From: Micrasema longulum
Lineage: Eukaryota; Arthropoda; Insecta; Trichoptera; Brachycentridae
Direction of reading: 5' to 3'
Assembly: GCA_022494885.1 (NCBI GenBank)
Contig: JAGVSM010002776.1
Location: forward strand, 1 to 64,000
Length of the DNA stretch: 64,000 bases
The notes below the pieces were generated by a model. That model ran no database searches. It worked only from the letters and a program-made list of their open reading frames with translations, and had not been told where the DNA came from. This document shows, one piece after another, positions 11,488 through 21,925 of the stretch. Within the stretch, counting starts at the first letter, position 1. Each line of letters starts with the position of its first letter. The position numbers and the translations under genes were made by a program.

Positions 11488-11870
11488 ACAACAATGTTTT
11501 GAGTATGTCCAAATGCTTGCAGACTGGCTGACTTTGGACATACTCAAAACATTGTTGAATTAACTACCTGGTAAAATAAGAAGTATACAAAATTGGAAAA
11601 TTGATTTCAGGCGTTGCCTAGTAGGTGAATTGGTTCAGCCAGATGAATCTCACCCGCATGATAAAGGTTTCAGCTCTTTTACTTCACAAAAGTCAACAGA
11701 TGGAAGAGTTGAGGAAATGTGGATGTTCAAACATTAGCAGAATGGTAAATGTCACACAGTGTGTAAAGTGGCCACTTTAACGAGCTAATGATAGGTCATA
11801 AGCCCTGTAAATGCCTAGACTCCCATATTCCCTTCTCAAAAATGTTTTCCCTCTCTGTTGCCACATTTTT
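11488..11870 (+). repeat. R1 copy with a head-to-head 3' fragment at its start
   Basis: The main copy runs from TTTGGACATACTCAAAACAT (11532) to the CTCTCTGTTG block near 11865, where it is truncated. Just upstream, 11492-11530 is the minus-strand 3' end of the same unit (CAACAATGTTTTGAGTATGT), so the two form a hairpin with ~25-bp arms around a ~19-base loop. Confidence 0.75.
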
Positions 11871-12004
11871 ATTTTTTTTAAATCATCTAAATCTTCCGCC
11901 TCTTTTAAAGGAATACCGTTAATTTTAGGAATAAACATTTACATATGGCTAATACAACTAAAAAATATATCATTAGATTTGACATCTTACTAATCTAGAA
12001 AAAA

Positions 12005-12790
12005 ATAGATTGGTATATTTTAGTTACTTCCACAGCGTTATGTCTTACAGTATACTGCTGTGGGGAGGTGCTGCAGATGTTGATTTTGTTTTTGTGCTGC
12101 AGAAGAGAGCTGTTCGAGCAATTTACGATAGTTCGAGCGATGGCAGGATATGTTGAGACCACCATAAGTGCTTCAAATATAAATTTTTCTTTTATGTGGT
12201 AGAATTGGCTCGGCACTATATTGCTATTTTACTGGAATAAAAAAAATATGAGTCCCCGAGAATCGCATAGAGATATGTTTAAAAAAATTAATATATTGAT
12301 ATAAATTTGAAGATGTTTTTTAAATTGACCTAAATTTACTGTCTTATATTTCACTTAAAGATTCTTCTCATCGTTTCTTTGAATCCCTTAAAATAAATAT
12401 GTGTATTTTAATGTTTTTCCTTTTTTTTATAAATGTTATTACTATTTTTACATCTGAGCATGTTTTTCATTATTTATTTCAATTCTTAATTTTTAATTAC
12501 TTTTACAAATTTTCTACATCTTTAATATTATTTCCATTTGTAAATACTCACTACAAACTACAAACTTTAAAATATCTTTTTTTCACTTAAATTTAAATTT
12601 TTAAACAACTTTCATTTATGTTTTTCTTTTTCCTTCTCTTTTTTATACTTTCATAATTAACCTTCACTGGTCCATTAGAATTAAGTCTAATTGTGTAAAA
12701 TATTAAACATTGTAACTGTACTGTTTGTTTCCCGAATAAAAGAAAATAAATAAAAAAGAAATAAAATAAAATAAAATAAATATGTCAATA
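12005..12790 (+). mobile_element. LINE RT C-terminus and 3' UTR
   Basis: A broken frame gives YFHSVMSYSILLWGGAADVD then FVFVLQKRAVRAIYDSSSDG, the conserved thumb block (SYGIxLWG ... LQKRAIRAI) of jockey/CR1-group reverse transcriptases. About 550 bp of AT-rich 3' UTR follows, ending in (AAATA)n at 12760-12780. It sits directly behind the truncated R1 copy. Confidence 0.7.
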
Positions 12791-12799
12791 TATCTATGA

Positions 12800-13780
12800 A
12801 AACTTAACGTACGTACATAAAAATATTGTTGATTTTAGAAGAAACAGATTTCCATAGGTCAAACACTAGAAATAAAAATACGCTAGTTGTGCCCACTACT
12901 AGACTGCAATTTTTTTTTTAAAATGCCTCAAACTGCATTCGATTCTTCAATAAGGTACCTTTTGAAATGTAGGCTTTGAGAACAAAAAAAAAATTGTCAA
13001 TCTTTGGCCTGTTTGGAAAGATCTATTATAGAGTCGATGAATATTTGCAGGACAAGACAGCTTGAAATTAGATTCGCGATTATTGATTTCAGTTTTTTAA
13101 ATTAAATTCGTTTGATAGGTTAAATTAACTAGTTATTGATTTATATTTTATACTTATAATTTATTTATTGACGATTATAAGGGATTCGATGAATCCTATA
13201 CAAAGAATAATAAAAATAATAATAAAAACACGGATACTATTGTTAGTGAGAAACAATTTTTTTTTTTTTTTTTAATATTTAAAATGTATGAATAGGTTTA
13301 TACGAGTATGTATGTTTTTTTTATTTACGAGAGTATTAAAAAAACAGTTAAGGCAAATAAGGTATTATCGTTCCAGTCACAGAAAAAATATGTTTTCGAA
13401 TTTCGGTTTTATACTTTGAATATTTATTTTCATAAATGTATCCAAAAAAAAGAGCTAAAGCTTTTGAAAAATACAGTCATCGTCGATTTTACCATTTGTG
13501 TAAAGTACTGTTTGGTATCATAAAGAATAAATGAAAAAGAATTTCTCACGAGGCTTAACGTAGATAAAAACGGTAAAAAACATATTTTTCATGTATTCTT
13601 TAAAAAAAAATCAATACACGTGTAACAGTAAAATAAGTACCTAGGGGAGCACGGGTAACCGAGGATCACGGGTTGCAGTGGACACACACGCACATTTTTG
13701 TTACCTATGTTTACACTTCTCTTTATTCGTATATTAACTGAACTTATTTTTGTTTAAATTGATTATAATGTAAGTTAAAA
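12800..13780. other. No gene seen
   Basis: AT-rich sequence with homopolymer runs (13257-13274). The short frames are AT-driven. Confidence 0.4.
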
Positions 13781-13787
13781 CTAACAA

Positions 13788-14130
13788 CAATATTTTGAGT
13801 TTGTTCAAATTTTTGTAGACAAGGACTGGATTCAACTCCTTGGGGAGCTATTAATATTAACACATTACAACAGAGATTCATCAACATTCATTCATTCAAT
13901 AATTTAGAGAAAGTAATATAGAAGTCTAGGCATCTACAGGGCTTATGACATGTCTTTGGCTGGTTTAAGTGGCCACTTCTCAGACTGTGCAACATTCACC
14001 ATTAGTAGACCCATATTTGAACATCTATATTCCTTAAATTTTTTCATCTAATGATGTTTGTGAAGTAATGCCTAGACTTCTTTATTACCTTCTCTAAAAT
14101 ATTCTGCAACTTTTTTGTAATATGTTAAGT
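13788..14130 (-). repeat. R1 copy with inverted 3' fragment
   Basis: 13788-14067 is a minus-oriented copy starting from AACAATATTTTGAGTTTGTT and including GTTTAAGTGGCCACTT. At 14068 the orientation switches abruptly and 14068-14130 repeats the plus-oriented ATGCCTAGACTTCTTTATTA block. Confidence 0.75.
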
Positions 14131-14334
14131 TATCACTAGTTGTTTTTTTACAGCTGTCTAAAAAAATACATTGCATTCCCCTTTGTCAGTCTAGTTACCT
14201 TCACGACATCAGAGTTTTTATTTTATTTCAAAAGGAATCACCCCTTAATTCTCAATTTAAGAGGCTCGTCAGCAGGTAGGAAAGAAATGATATGAAAGAA
14301 AGTTATGAGCCCTGACCAATTGAAAAAAAATCGT

Positions 14335-14435
14335 TGTCAGATTTTTTTCTTGCAACTGTTGGTAATCGAATCCGCGACGCCAGTTACATAGGTGAACGTT
14401 TAACCAACTGCACCGTGCAACAGCTGGAGGACATA
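14335..14435 (-). mobile_element. SINE family S4, tRNA-like head
   Basis: Reverse complement: GCAGTTGGTTAAACGTTCAC and GTCGCGGATTCGATTACC, then CAACAGTTGCAAGAAAAAAA. The same head and tail (CAACTGGTAAGACGACC, GGGTTCGATTCTCGACAGTT then GTAAGAAAG) occur at 39695-39790. It could be mistaken for a tRNA gene, but the acceptor stem does not pair. Confidence 0.6.
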
Positions 14436-14439
14436 CTGC

Positions 14440-15650
14440 GACGCCTTGGTCGATACATTAGGAAAAAAAAAATTTTTTTGCGTGTATTAAAAAAAATATT
14501 TGTTTGAATACGGATGGAAAATTTGAATGGTTTGATTTTTTCATTCATTGGTTAATGTTTAATATTTACACAAGTACATTATTTGAGTTTGTTGAGAGAG
14601 GAGCTTCATATTTTTATTATATTTATATATTACAGGACCTCGACTCACATGTTTAAACGTGTTATGATTCATATCATTAATTGTAGTGCTTTCGCACTTA
14701 TAGTTTACGCAGACAGGGTATAGTCTAAGCTTATAACCGAGTTACACAGTTTAAACCCGCGCTGTGCCAGCGGGTACCCTGCAAGACATCGGACCCTCCC
14801 TGTGAAATCTGTCACGTTTTTTTTATATAAATAAAAAGTTTTAAGTCATTTCCAGTTTCGTGGGTTACGAAAAGCAGGTTCAGAAAAAGAAGGAAGAGCA
14901 AAGGGGGAGCAAAGACAAAAGTCTAAGATTTACCCCAAATAAACTTGAAGTAGAAAATGTTTATTTATTAAGTTCAAACCTTGTATTTTATTTTAATAGC
15001 ATAATTCAGTGTATTCCAGTCGTATCCGCTTATTGCATATAAGTTGATCCACTGTGGCTTACTTCTGGATCACAGTGGATAGATTACCTTAAACTAATTA
15101 AAAATATAGTATATATTATCTAACTATACTAACTATTAAATGGCAAACTGAAACCATTACTTAAAAGACTATGAATGCTTTTTTTTGTTTTTATCAAAGA
15201 AATTAGAATTTAAAATGAACTTCAGAGCTGCGAAGGCTTAAAAAATGGTGATCCATTACACTCCATGATCCCCTACTTAATAATTTAATGGAACCCAAAT
15301 GAGGAAAAACATGGATTTCTTTGTGTAAAATATAATATGTGGATACCTAATAAGTACTGCGATGAATTCATAATGTGGTTTTCCTAGAAAATGCGAAGAT
15401 ATCGAAAATATAAAATAATACTTTACCTGTTTTTTTCGTAAATGTATTTTACCCTACACATCTGTGGCGATCTTTGGATATATATATATGAAATATGTCT
15501 GATATGCTGAATAGAAAGAAGAAAAAACTACTGGAGAGGTAACTAAAATATTTTTCCAACAATTTTTCATGGAAATATATTTAAATACTTAATTGATTGG
15601 CTATTCTACACAGTTGTTCACTAAAACTTGTGACGTTTTAAAGTAATTCA
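14440..15650. other. No gene seen
   Basis: AT-rich. One 10-bp inverted repeat (ATCCACTGTG at 15044 facing CACAGTGGAT at 15069). The Lys/Arg-rich frame 14860-15042 has no recognisable homology. Confidence 0.4.
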
Positions 15651-15654
15651 TTTG

Positions 15655-15790
15655 TATTAAAACGTATTTTTTTCATCCATTTTCGAGAAATTTCGCTGTA
15701 CAATCAAATGCTTTAATTTTTACCGGTTGGAAGAAAACATATTTTGTATTTGATTTCTCGATTAAATTCCAAATCTAAAAATAATAGATT
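15655..15790 (+). repeat. Unknown repeat R2
   Basis: GAAATTTCGCTGTACAATCA, AATGCTTTAATTTTTACCGG and TTGATTTCTCGATTAAATTC align to the R2 copies at 6915-7135 and 21020-21290. Confidence 0.55.
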
Positions 15791-16184
15791 TTCAAATATT
15801 AAATTTAAGTAGGTACCTAATTACTTGTTTATATTTGAATTCCAAAACATAAACCAATCTATTATTTTCAAAAAAAGAATTCTTTTAGCAAATGTCCAAC
15901 TCCGCTCAGGGATGCACTTTAGTCAGGAATGCGATTTTCAAAAATGTATAGAATGTTAGTTGATATTATTTTAGTATAACCGAAAGTCCAGTAAAAATAA
16001 ATAAATTGGTAGAAATTATAAAGAATTCAATGAAATAATCTGATTGGAATCCATAAAAAAACGAATGTTGTTTGTAAACATTATTATTTTTTTTTTTTAA
16101 AATATGAAAAAATAACATCCATCCATTTTAAATAAAAGCATTATCAGTGAATGCAACCCTGGTGATGGAAAAAAAACATTTACG

Positions 16185-16350
16185 CTCCTAACTTTTTTCG
16201 TACTTAATAAATTGAAGATTTTATGAGCTATAAACCTTTTCGTGGTAAAGATGTACATTTATCTGAAAACCTCACATAAATCGGTCCAGTAGTTATCGAG
16301 TCCATCTATCGAGGACAACCATTCGAGCATTACCTTTTATATATATAGAT
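16185..16350 (+). mobile_element. LINE-like 3' end
   Basis: AAATCGGTCCAGTAGTTATC then GAGTCCATCTATCGAGGACA and ATTCGAGCATTACC resembles the CGGTCCAGTAGTTTTCGAG tail that is common in insect LINE 3' ends. It ends in TATATATAGATAAGATAAG. Confidence 0.45.
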
Positions 16351-16654
16351 AAGATAAGATATATAAGATATATTAATTCTATGGATATAGGTTAATATCT
16401 GCAATTTAATAATCATAAAAAGTTTTATCCATCTTGATCCACTGGGTGTACCCCTTTCGACGCACGTAGCTCCCATGTAATAACCGCGAAGAGGCTCTAT
16501 GAAAATACCAGGTAGATATAAGTTTTCATTACATTAATTCATTGTTATCAGATGTTATAAATGTTTTTATGTTTTTCAGGTACCACTCATTAATTATCGT
16601 GTACTACGCATTTGTTGGACATTTGGCGCTCCATTAAATAGTAAAATTAGTATA

Positions 16655-16940
16655 ATTTACACGAAGACAGGACAAAACTGTCTTGTCCCAGTTTCGGACC
16701 TATTGTCTTAGTGCGAACAGAAGCTTGGAAGACATGGCAATGGACCGAGACATCTCACCCCTACCACCGCGCGCTAGGTCGTTTGTTTATTTTCGCAGCG
16801 TTCCTCGTTTGAACTACGGTCGAATTGTTGTATTGTCGTAATGTCCTGTCCTGCGCGGTTAAGGCTGATCACAGAGCTAGGACTGGACAATATTGTACTT
16901 CTGTGAACTCCGAGGCAGAGAAGTCGGTGCAACTTTCATG
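16655..16940. other. Unassigned GC-richer segment with GGACA motifs
   Basis: GACAGGACAAAACTGTCTTG (16668), AATGTCCTGTCCTGCGCGG (16840) and GGACTGGACAATATTG (16883) repeat a TGTCC/GGACA theme, also at 13050. It may be an eroded DNA-transposon end. No exon that continues the Zasp chain was found here. Confidence 0.25.
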
Positions 16941-17740
16941 TGCTGACACAACCATCGATTTTTTACTATTATTTTAATGTAAATAGTACTATACCATGTA
17001 TGGATTAGATCTTTTTGTATCCTAACAATAAAATTTCAAAAGACAGCGATCGTCTTGTTTTTAAATAAAATAGCTATTAAGTAACTAAATAAGTTTAAAA
17101 TAAAACACATATTGTTTGAATTTACGAATTTATTTTGTTTTGTTTTTGTTGACAATCATTTCGTCTCACCAAGGCATTTTAAAACAAAGTGAAGGTTCTC
17201 TTCTTTAAAATATTCTCCATCTCTGAAGTAATTCGTCAAAAAGACGTTTTTTTTATTCATTCAAGGTCATTCTATATTCCTTTATTCGATTGAACGACAA
17301 ATTAGGCACAAACTTGGAATTTTTGGTATATACTACAAATATGTTTCTAATTTATAATAATAAAGTAACAAAGTATAAAAGTAAAATAATAATAGTGTGA
17401 AATTTTCGTAAAAAAATTGATGTGCCGAAGAAAAAAGTTAATACTAAATATTTGAAAATAAGTTGACAACAATTAATGTAGGTTGTAGATATAACGATGT
17501 TTAATAAGTACAGAGGTAAACATTTTGTGAAATTTAATTAATTACAAGAAAGCTTTTAAAGTAGGTAAAAAATATAATGTAAAGGGAAAAAATATTTTTG
17601 AAAAATATTCAATTCATAATATTAAATTTTCAAAATCTCACCGTGTTCTTTGTCTTTGTCCGAAGAGTCCGCGTCCCTTTGTCGCAATTGTCAACAAAAA
17701 TAACATAAAATAAATTCTTTTACGCAAAAAAAGTGTCTAA
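16940..17740. other. No gene seen
   Basis: AT-rich intron-like sequence without a motif I can support; 17845-18035 is similar. Confidence 0.4.
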
Positions 17741-17744
17741 TTTC

Positions 17745-17845
17745 GTTTACTTATTTATTTATAAACGGACTTAGTCCATTCGAAAATTAGCAAACACAAA
17801 TCTTCATAATCCATACAGACACAATTGAAATAAAATACAAATAAA
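17745..17845 (-). mobile_element. LINE 3' tail
   Basis: Reversed tail TTACTTATTTATTTATAAAC followed by GGACTTAGTCC (palindrome) and ATTCG. Same architecture as 18690, 42930 and 62060. No coding part remains. Confidence 0.5.
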
Positions 17846-18039
17846 GAAAATTAAAGTTTATTATTACATTATTTAGTTACCTGATTCAATACGAAGTACG
17901 AAACGAGCATTTACAAAAAAAATGTCTTTTGTCGGAATCTACTTTTAGTATCCACAAAAAAATATTTTAAATACAGTATAATATACCTCATAAATAGTCA
18001 TTATTACAATAACCTCCTGTAATTAACCTACTAGAACGC

Positions 18040-18706
18040 CGTACCAACAAGTCTGACATACAACGAGCATATAGATAATACAGTAAATAAATCTCTGAAA
18101 TTACTTGGCTTCATTAACAGAATATCCTCTGATTTTACTTATGTCCGTACAATTAAAATTCTTTATTGCTCAACTGTTCGCCCTCTTCTAGAATATGCCT
18201 CCGTGGTCTGGTCTCCATTCTATGTGAATCGCATAAATCACAGAGAGAGAGAGGCAATTATTCTTATGCTGATATAGAGTCAATGTTAAATATTTCTAGT
18301 CTACAAAAACGTAGAACTAATATTTACTCAATATATATGTTCGGCATACTAAATGGTATAATCGATGTTCCATCATTACTGGGACAAGTACAATTCAATA
18401 TTCCGACTCGTAGGTTTAGAAACAATGAAGTACTGTTCATCGATTAGCATAGAACAAACTATGGCCTTCATTCTTCAATGACCCGTCTTTGTCGTATTGT
18501 TAACTAAAGGCAGGATCTGGACTTTTTTGGTTTGAGTTTACAGCGATTTAAACGACCTTAATAAATAGTCCAGATCTTGTCTTGATGTCTCTTATGTTTG
18601 TCAATGCTTCTTTTCTTTTTTTTAATGTTTTAAACTACGATTTTATTTTAATATTTAAACCCTATAAATTGTATACATGGACAATGTCCGTAAATAAATA
18701 AATAAG
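18040..18706 (+). mobile_element. LINE, RT thumb to 3' end
   Basis: One frame: KSLKLLGFINRISSDFTYVR then TVRPLLEYASVVWSPFYVN. After a frameshift near 18240: SLQKRRTNIYSIYMFGILNG, VQFNIPTRRFRNNEVLF, then beyond a stop HRTNYGLHSSMTRLCRIVN. This is the C-terminal part of a jockey/CR1-type RT. The 3' end is GGACAATGTCC plus (GTAAATAAATAAATAA). The copies at 42915 and 62040 share the NIPTRR...N(N)E and TNYG blocks. Confidence 0.75.
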
Positions 18707-19013
18707 TCCAGAATGTGTAGATTGGTAATTGGATTACATTTTCTTGCGTTTCATGTATCTCTTCGCCCTTAATGCAGTGTGGAAAAGGATTGACAATGCT
18801 TAGTTCGAAGTCTAACGTGGAATATTATTACATTGCCCGCGTATTGCCGTCGCTAAATGTTTCTAATACAGGTGGTCCTAAAAAATCAAAGTGGTTTTTT
18901 TTAACGCATACCCCCCATTTCATTAGTATTAGGTCAAAACAATTGTAAATAAAATTTCATGTAATTTTAACGATGACAACTCATACCGACTTACATCTAA
19001 AATCTAAACACAG

Positions 19014-19046
19014 TCAGTAGCTTAATCACAAATAACTATCGACGTG
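19014..19046 (+). repeat. Solitary terminal repeat of the 34216-34802 element
   Basis: CAGTAGCTTAATCACAAATA then ACTATCGACGTGCTTAA is nearly identical to the left TIR at 34217-34252. No matching right end was found nearby. Confidence 0.6.
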
Positions 19047-19064
19047 CTTAACGTGATTCCAATT

Positions 19065-19672
19065 AAAACACAGTGCCATAAAAAAAATAAAAAAAACTTA
19101 CTGTTCTGCAGAATACGGGCTATGAGAGTAATTTTGAGAAAAAATAAATACACCAGAATAAAGTTGATGCTGAAACAAGCAAAAATTATGACAGTACGTC
19201 AACTAATATATTTTAATGTAATGTTTTTTGTTCATAAAATGATTCATGGTTATACCTCAAAAGAGTTGACTCAAAAGGTTTTTTCTAATCAATGTGAACA
19301 TGTATATAAAACAAGAAATAAACATGAAGTAAGACTACCATTTCGTAGGAAAACAAGAACACAGAACTCATTGATGCACCGAGCTGTACAGTTATATTAT
19401 AAGGAAATACCATTAGAAAGAGAGAGTAAAAAAATATTATTTCATTTAAATGTCTGTTAAAAAAACATGTGTTTAGCAGATAAGTTTTAAAACGTAATCT
19501 TATTCGTGTTAGCTTTATAGAAGTTTTCTATTTAAGTGTACGTATATCGTTTGAAAAATGTTAATAATTAGTATATGTTTTAATAATAATTAGATATAAG
19601 TTAATACTAGGACATTCATTTATTATGTTTGTACTATTTAAAAACAAAATAAAAAATAAAAAAAAGAAACGG
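19065..19672 (+). mobile_element. LINE RT C-terminus, 138-codon open frame
   Basis: The frame 19044-19460 reads RIRAMRVILRKNKYTRIKLM, then VRQLIYFNVMFFVHKMIHGY, then KHEVRLPFRRKTRTQNSLMH. These are the AxRAIxxxDRxTPxxxML and LPxxRTxxxQNSL blocks near the C-terminus of jockey/CR1-like LINEs. A ~200-bp 3' UTR ends in an A-rich tail (AAAAACAAAATAAAAAATAA). It is related to 62740-63165. Confidence 0.75.
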
Positions 19673-20301
19673 TGGAATCTTTCCTAGCCGTATTCGAAAT
19701 TGAAAATTTGCTTGACTTTTACTGCGCTAAAGCAACTAATGTAATGATCAATTTTATTGCCATGAATTTTAAATTGGTTGATAAATTTATTTAAAAATCA
19801 CAAGACAATCAGTACTATACTCAATTATTGATGTTGTTTTATTTTATTTTATTTGGGATTTTTAAAGAGACAAAATAAGTAGAAAAATATTCACAATACT
19901 CAAGCCAATTAAAAAAATCCACTGTAAATCTAATGACACATAATATATAGGAAAAGAGTTACCGTAATTTTATGTGTGTGACGTTTGTATTCATGTGTAT
20001 GTTAATGTGTGTATGCGTAAACGAGTGAGGGAGAGGGTGCGTGTGTGTGGGTGCGTAATTATAGAAAATAATTGTTTAAAACTTGTAAACTTATTAAAAT
20101 CTTTTAAGAAATAAGGGAGATAGAAAGGATTAAAGTCATTTGAATAAAGATAAATACAAACAATTTGTTGCCTCACTAAGTATGACGTTATCGGATGCGG
20201 AGACGGTTTTTACGTAAAAATCAATGATTTAAGTAGAGTAAGTGGAATGGGGTGACTTCGATCAGTTTTGAACTCCAAGCCTTCATAAAAGGGAAATATA
20301 A

Positions 20302-20702
20302 ATAATCAAACATTGTTGAATTACTACCTGGTAAAAGAAGAAGTATAAAAATTGGAAAATTGTTTTCAGGCGTTGCCTAGTAGGTGATTTGGTTCAGCCG
20401 GATGAATCTCACCCACGTGATAAAGGTTTCAGCTCTTTTACTTCACAAAAGTCAACAGATGGAAGAGTTGAGGAAATGTGGATGTTCAAACATTGGCAGA
20501 ATGGTGAATGTTACACAGTGTGTAAAGTGGCCACTTAAACCAGCCAATGACAGGTCATAAGCCCTGTAAATGCCTAGATTTCCATATTCCATTCTCAAAA
20601 ATGTTTTGCCTCTCTGTTGAAATAATTCTAAATATGAACAACTCCCTAGGGAGGAAATCCAGCCAGTCTGCAAGCATTTGGACATAATCAAACATTGTTG
20701 AA
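20302..20702 (+). repeat. R1 reference copy, flanked by a 19-bp direct repeat
   Basis: This is the most complete copy, used here as the reference for the family. The sequence ATAATCAAACATTGTTGAA occurs at 20302-20320 and again at 20684-20702. Other copies also carry TCAAAACATTGTTG at both ends, so the direct repeat belongs to the unit rather than being a target duplication. Internal landmarks are listed under 1-295. There is no credible coding potential; the 79-codon minus-strand frame inside it is a by-product. Confidence 0.85.
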
Positions 20703-21019
20703 ATATAAATAGTTTATTTTTAATGAGAAAATATGTTGTTGTGTGAGCGAGAAAATAATAAAAACTTGTTGATCAAGGTCAACCCTTTGGAGTCGGGACG
20801 CTTTGATACATTATGAGTTGGTGTGTTTGTTTTGAAAATTTTCCAATCATAAATTACTTACAAAAAAAAGTAAGGTATTGAATAATGAGGAAGTTTAGTG
20901 GTTTTTTCATTTGTTAATAACTAAGCCATTTTTTTTTTTAAATTTTCATATACCGTATGATCAGCGCTACGTTTGTTTAAAGTTTTGTATTTCTAAAATA
21001 TCTCATACGATGTCAAAGG

Positions 21020-21290
21020 TTCTCTTCCGCTAATTCTCGATCAGTTCTGCCCATTGGTTCATTGACGGCAAGCAAACCGGAAATTTTCCATAACTCTCTT
21101 ATCATTGGTCAATTAATATGAACCAGTTACATAGTTTGTTTTTAAAATATTTATTTTTTGAAAAAACTTTTTTTTTTTTACATTTATGGAAACTTTGCCG
21201 TGCAATTCAATGCTCCAAATTTTAACGCACGCAAGAAAACATTTATCGTATCTAATTTCCCGTAGGACTGAAGTTCCTCATTAAGAAAAG
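21020..21290 (+). repeat. Unknown repeat R2, longest copy
   Basis: Runs from GTTCTCTTCCGCTAATTCTC through CGGAAATTTTCCATAACTCT (matching GAGAAATTTCCGG at 7118, reversed) to ACTGAAGTTCCTCATTAAG. The motif AATGAGGAAGTTCAG at its end recurs at 3890, 11460 and 20884. Confidence 0.6.
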
Positions 21291-21611
21291 GGTGTCTTTG
21301 ATGGGCGTTTAAGTCGCATCTCGTAAATCTAAATCAAGTTTAAAACTTTAAAATATTATAGTGATTTCAGAAAAATGTATGTATTAAATATTGCAAAATA
21401 ATTTAGAAAGATAACTTATGCTTTGCCATAAAATAAAATTATCATTTTATAAATATATTGCGTATAAGAATTTGTTAATTAGCTGTTTATTATTGGATCA
21501 GAATTAGAGGTTAGTGTGTTCTTTTTTTTTATGTATGTTGAAAACTTATTTTTTGCAGCTTTAAAAACATTTTTTTTATCAAATAAATTAAAATCCATTA
21601 CATTTATTCAA

Positions 21612-21925
21612 TAATTTTAATGGCTCCCGAGGGGGTAAAATCCAGTCTTTTGTCTTTAAACATTTCGTCAAACTCAAATATTGTAATAAAACCAACTGGT
21701 CCAAGAAGAAGTCTAAAAATTGGAAAATTGTTTTCAGGCGTTGCCTAGCATGTGAAATAATTCAGTCAGATGAATCTCTTCACAAAAATAAAGGTTTCAG
21801 CTTTTTAACTTCACTAAAATCAACAAATGGATGATTTGAATAAATATGGATGTTCAAACATAGGCCAAATGGTGAATGTTACACAGTGTGTAAAGTGGTC
21901 ACTTAAACCAGCCAATGACTTCTAG
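21612..21925 (+). repeat. R1 tandem dimer junction
   Basis: The 3' end of one unit (GGCTCCCGAGGGGGTAAAAT, then AACTCAAATATTG) runs directly into the 5' start of another (AACCAACTGGTCCAAG, CAGGCGTTGCCTAGCATG) with a single shared junction near 21683. The second unit is cut at CCAATGACT, where a LINE begins. Confidence 0.75.

Noticed and set aside
20302..20702. 19-bp target-site duplication around R1
   Set aside because: The same ending occurs at both ends of other R1 copies and at tandem junctions, so it belongs to the unit.
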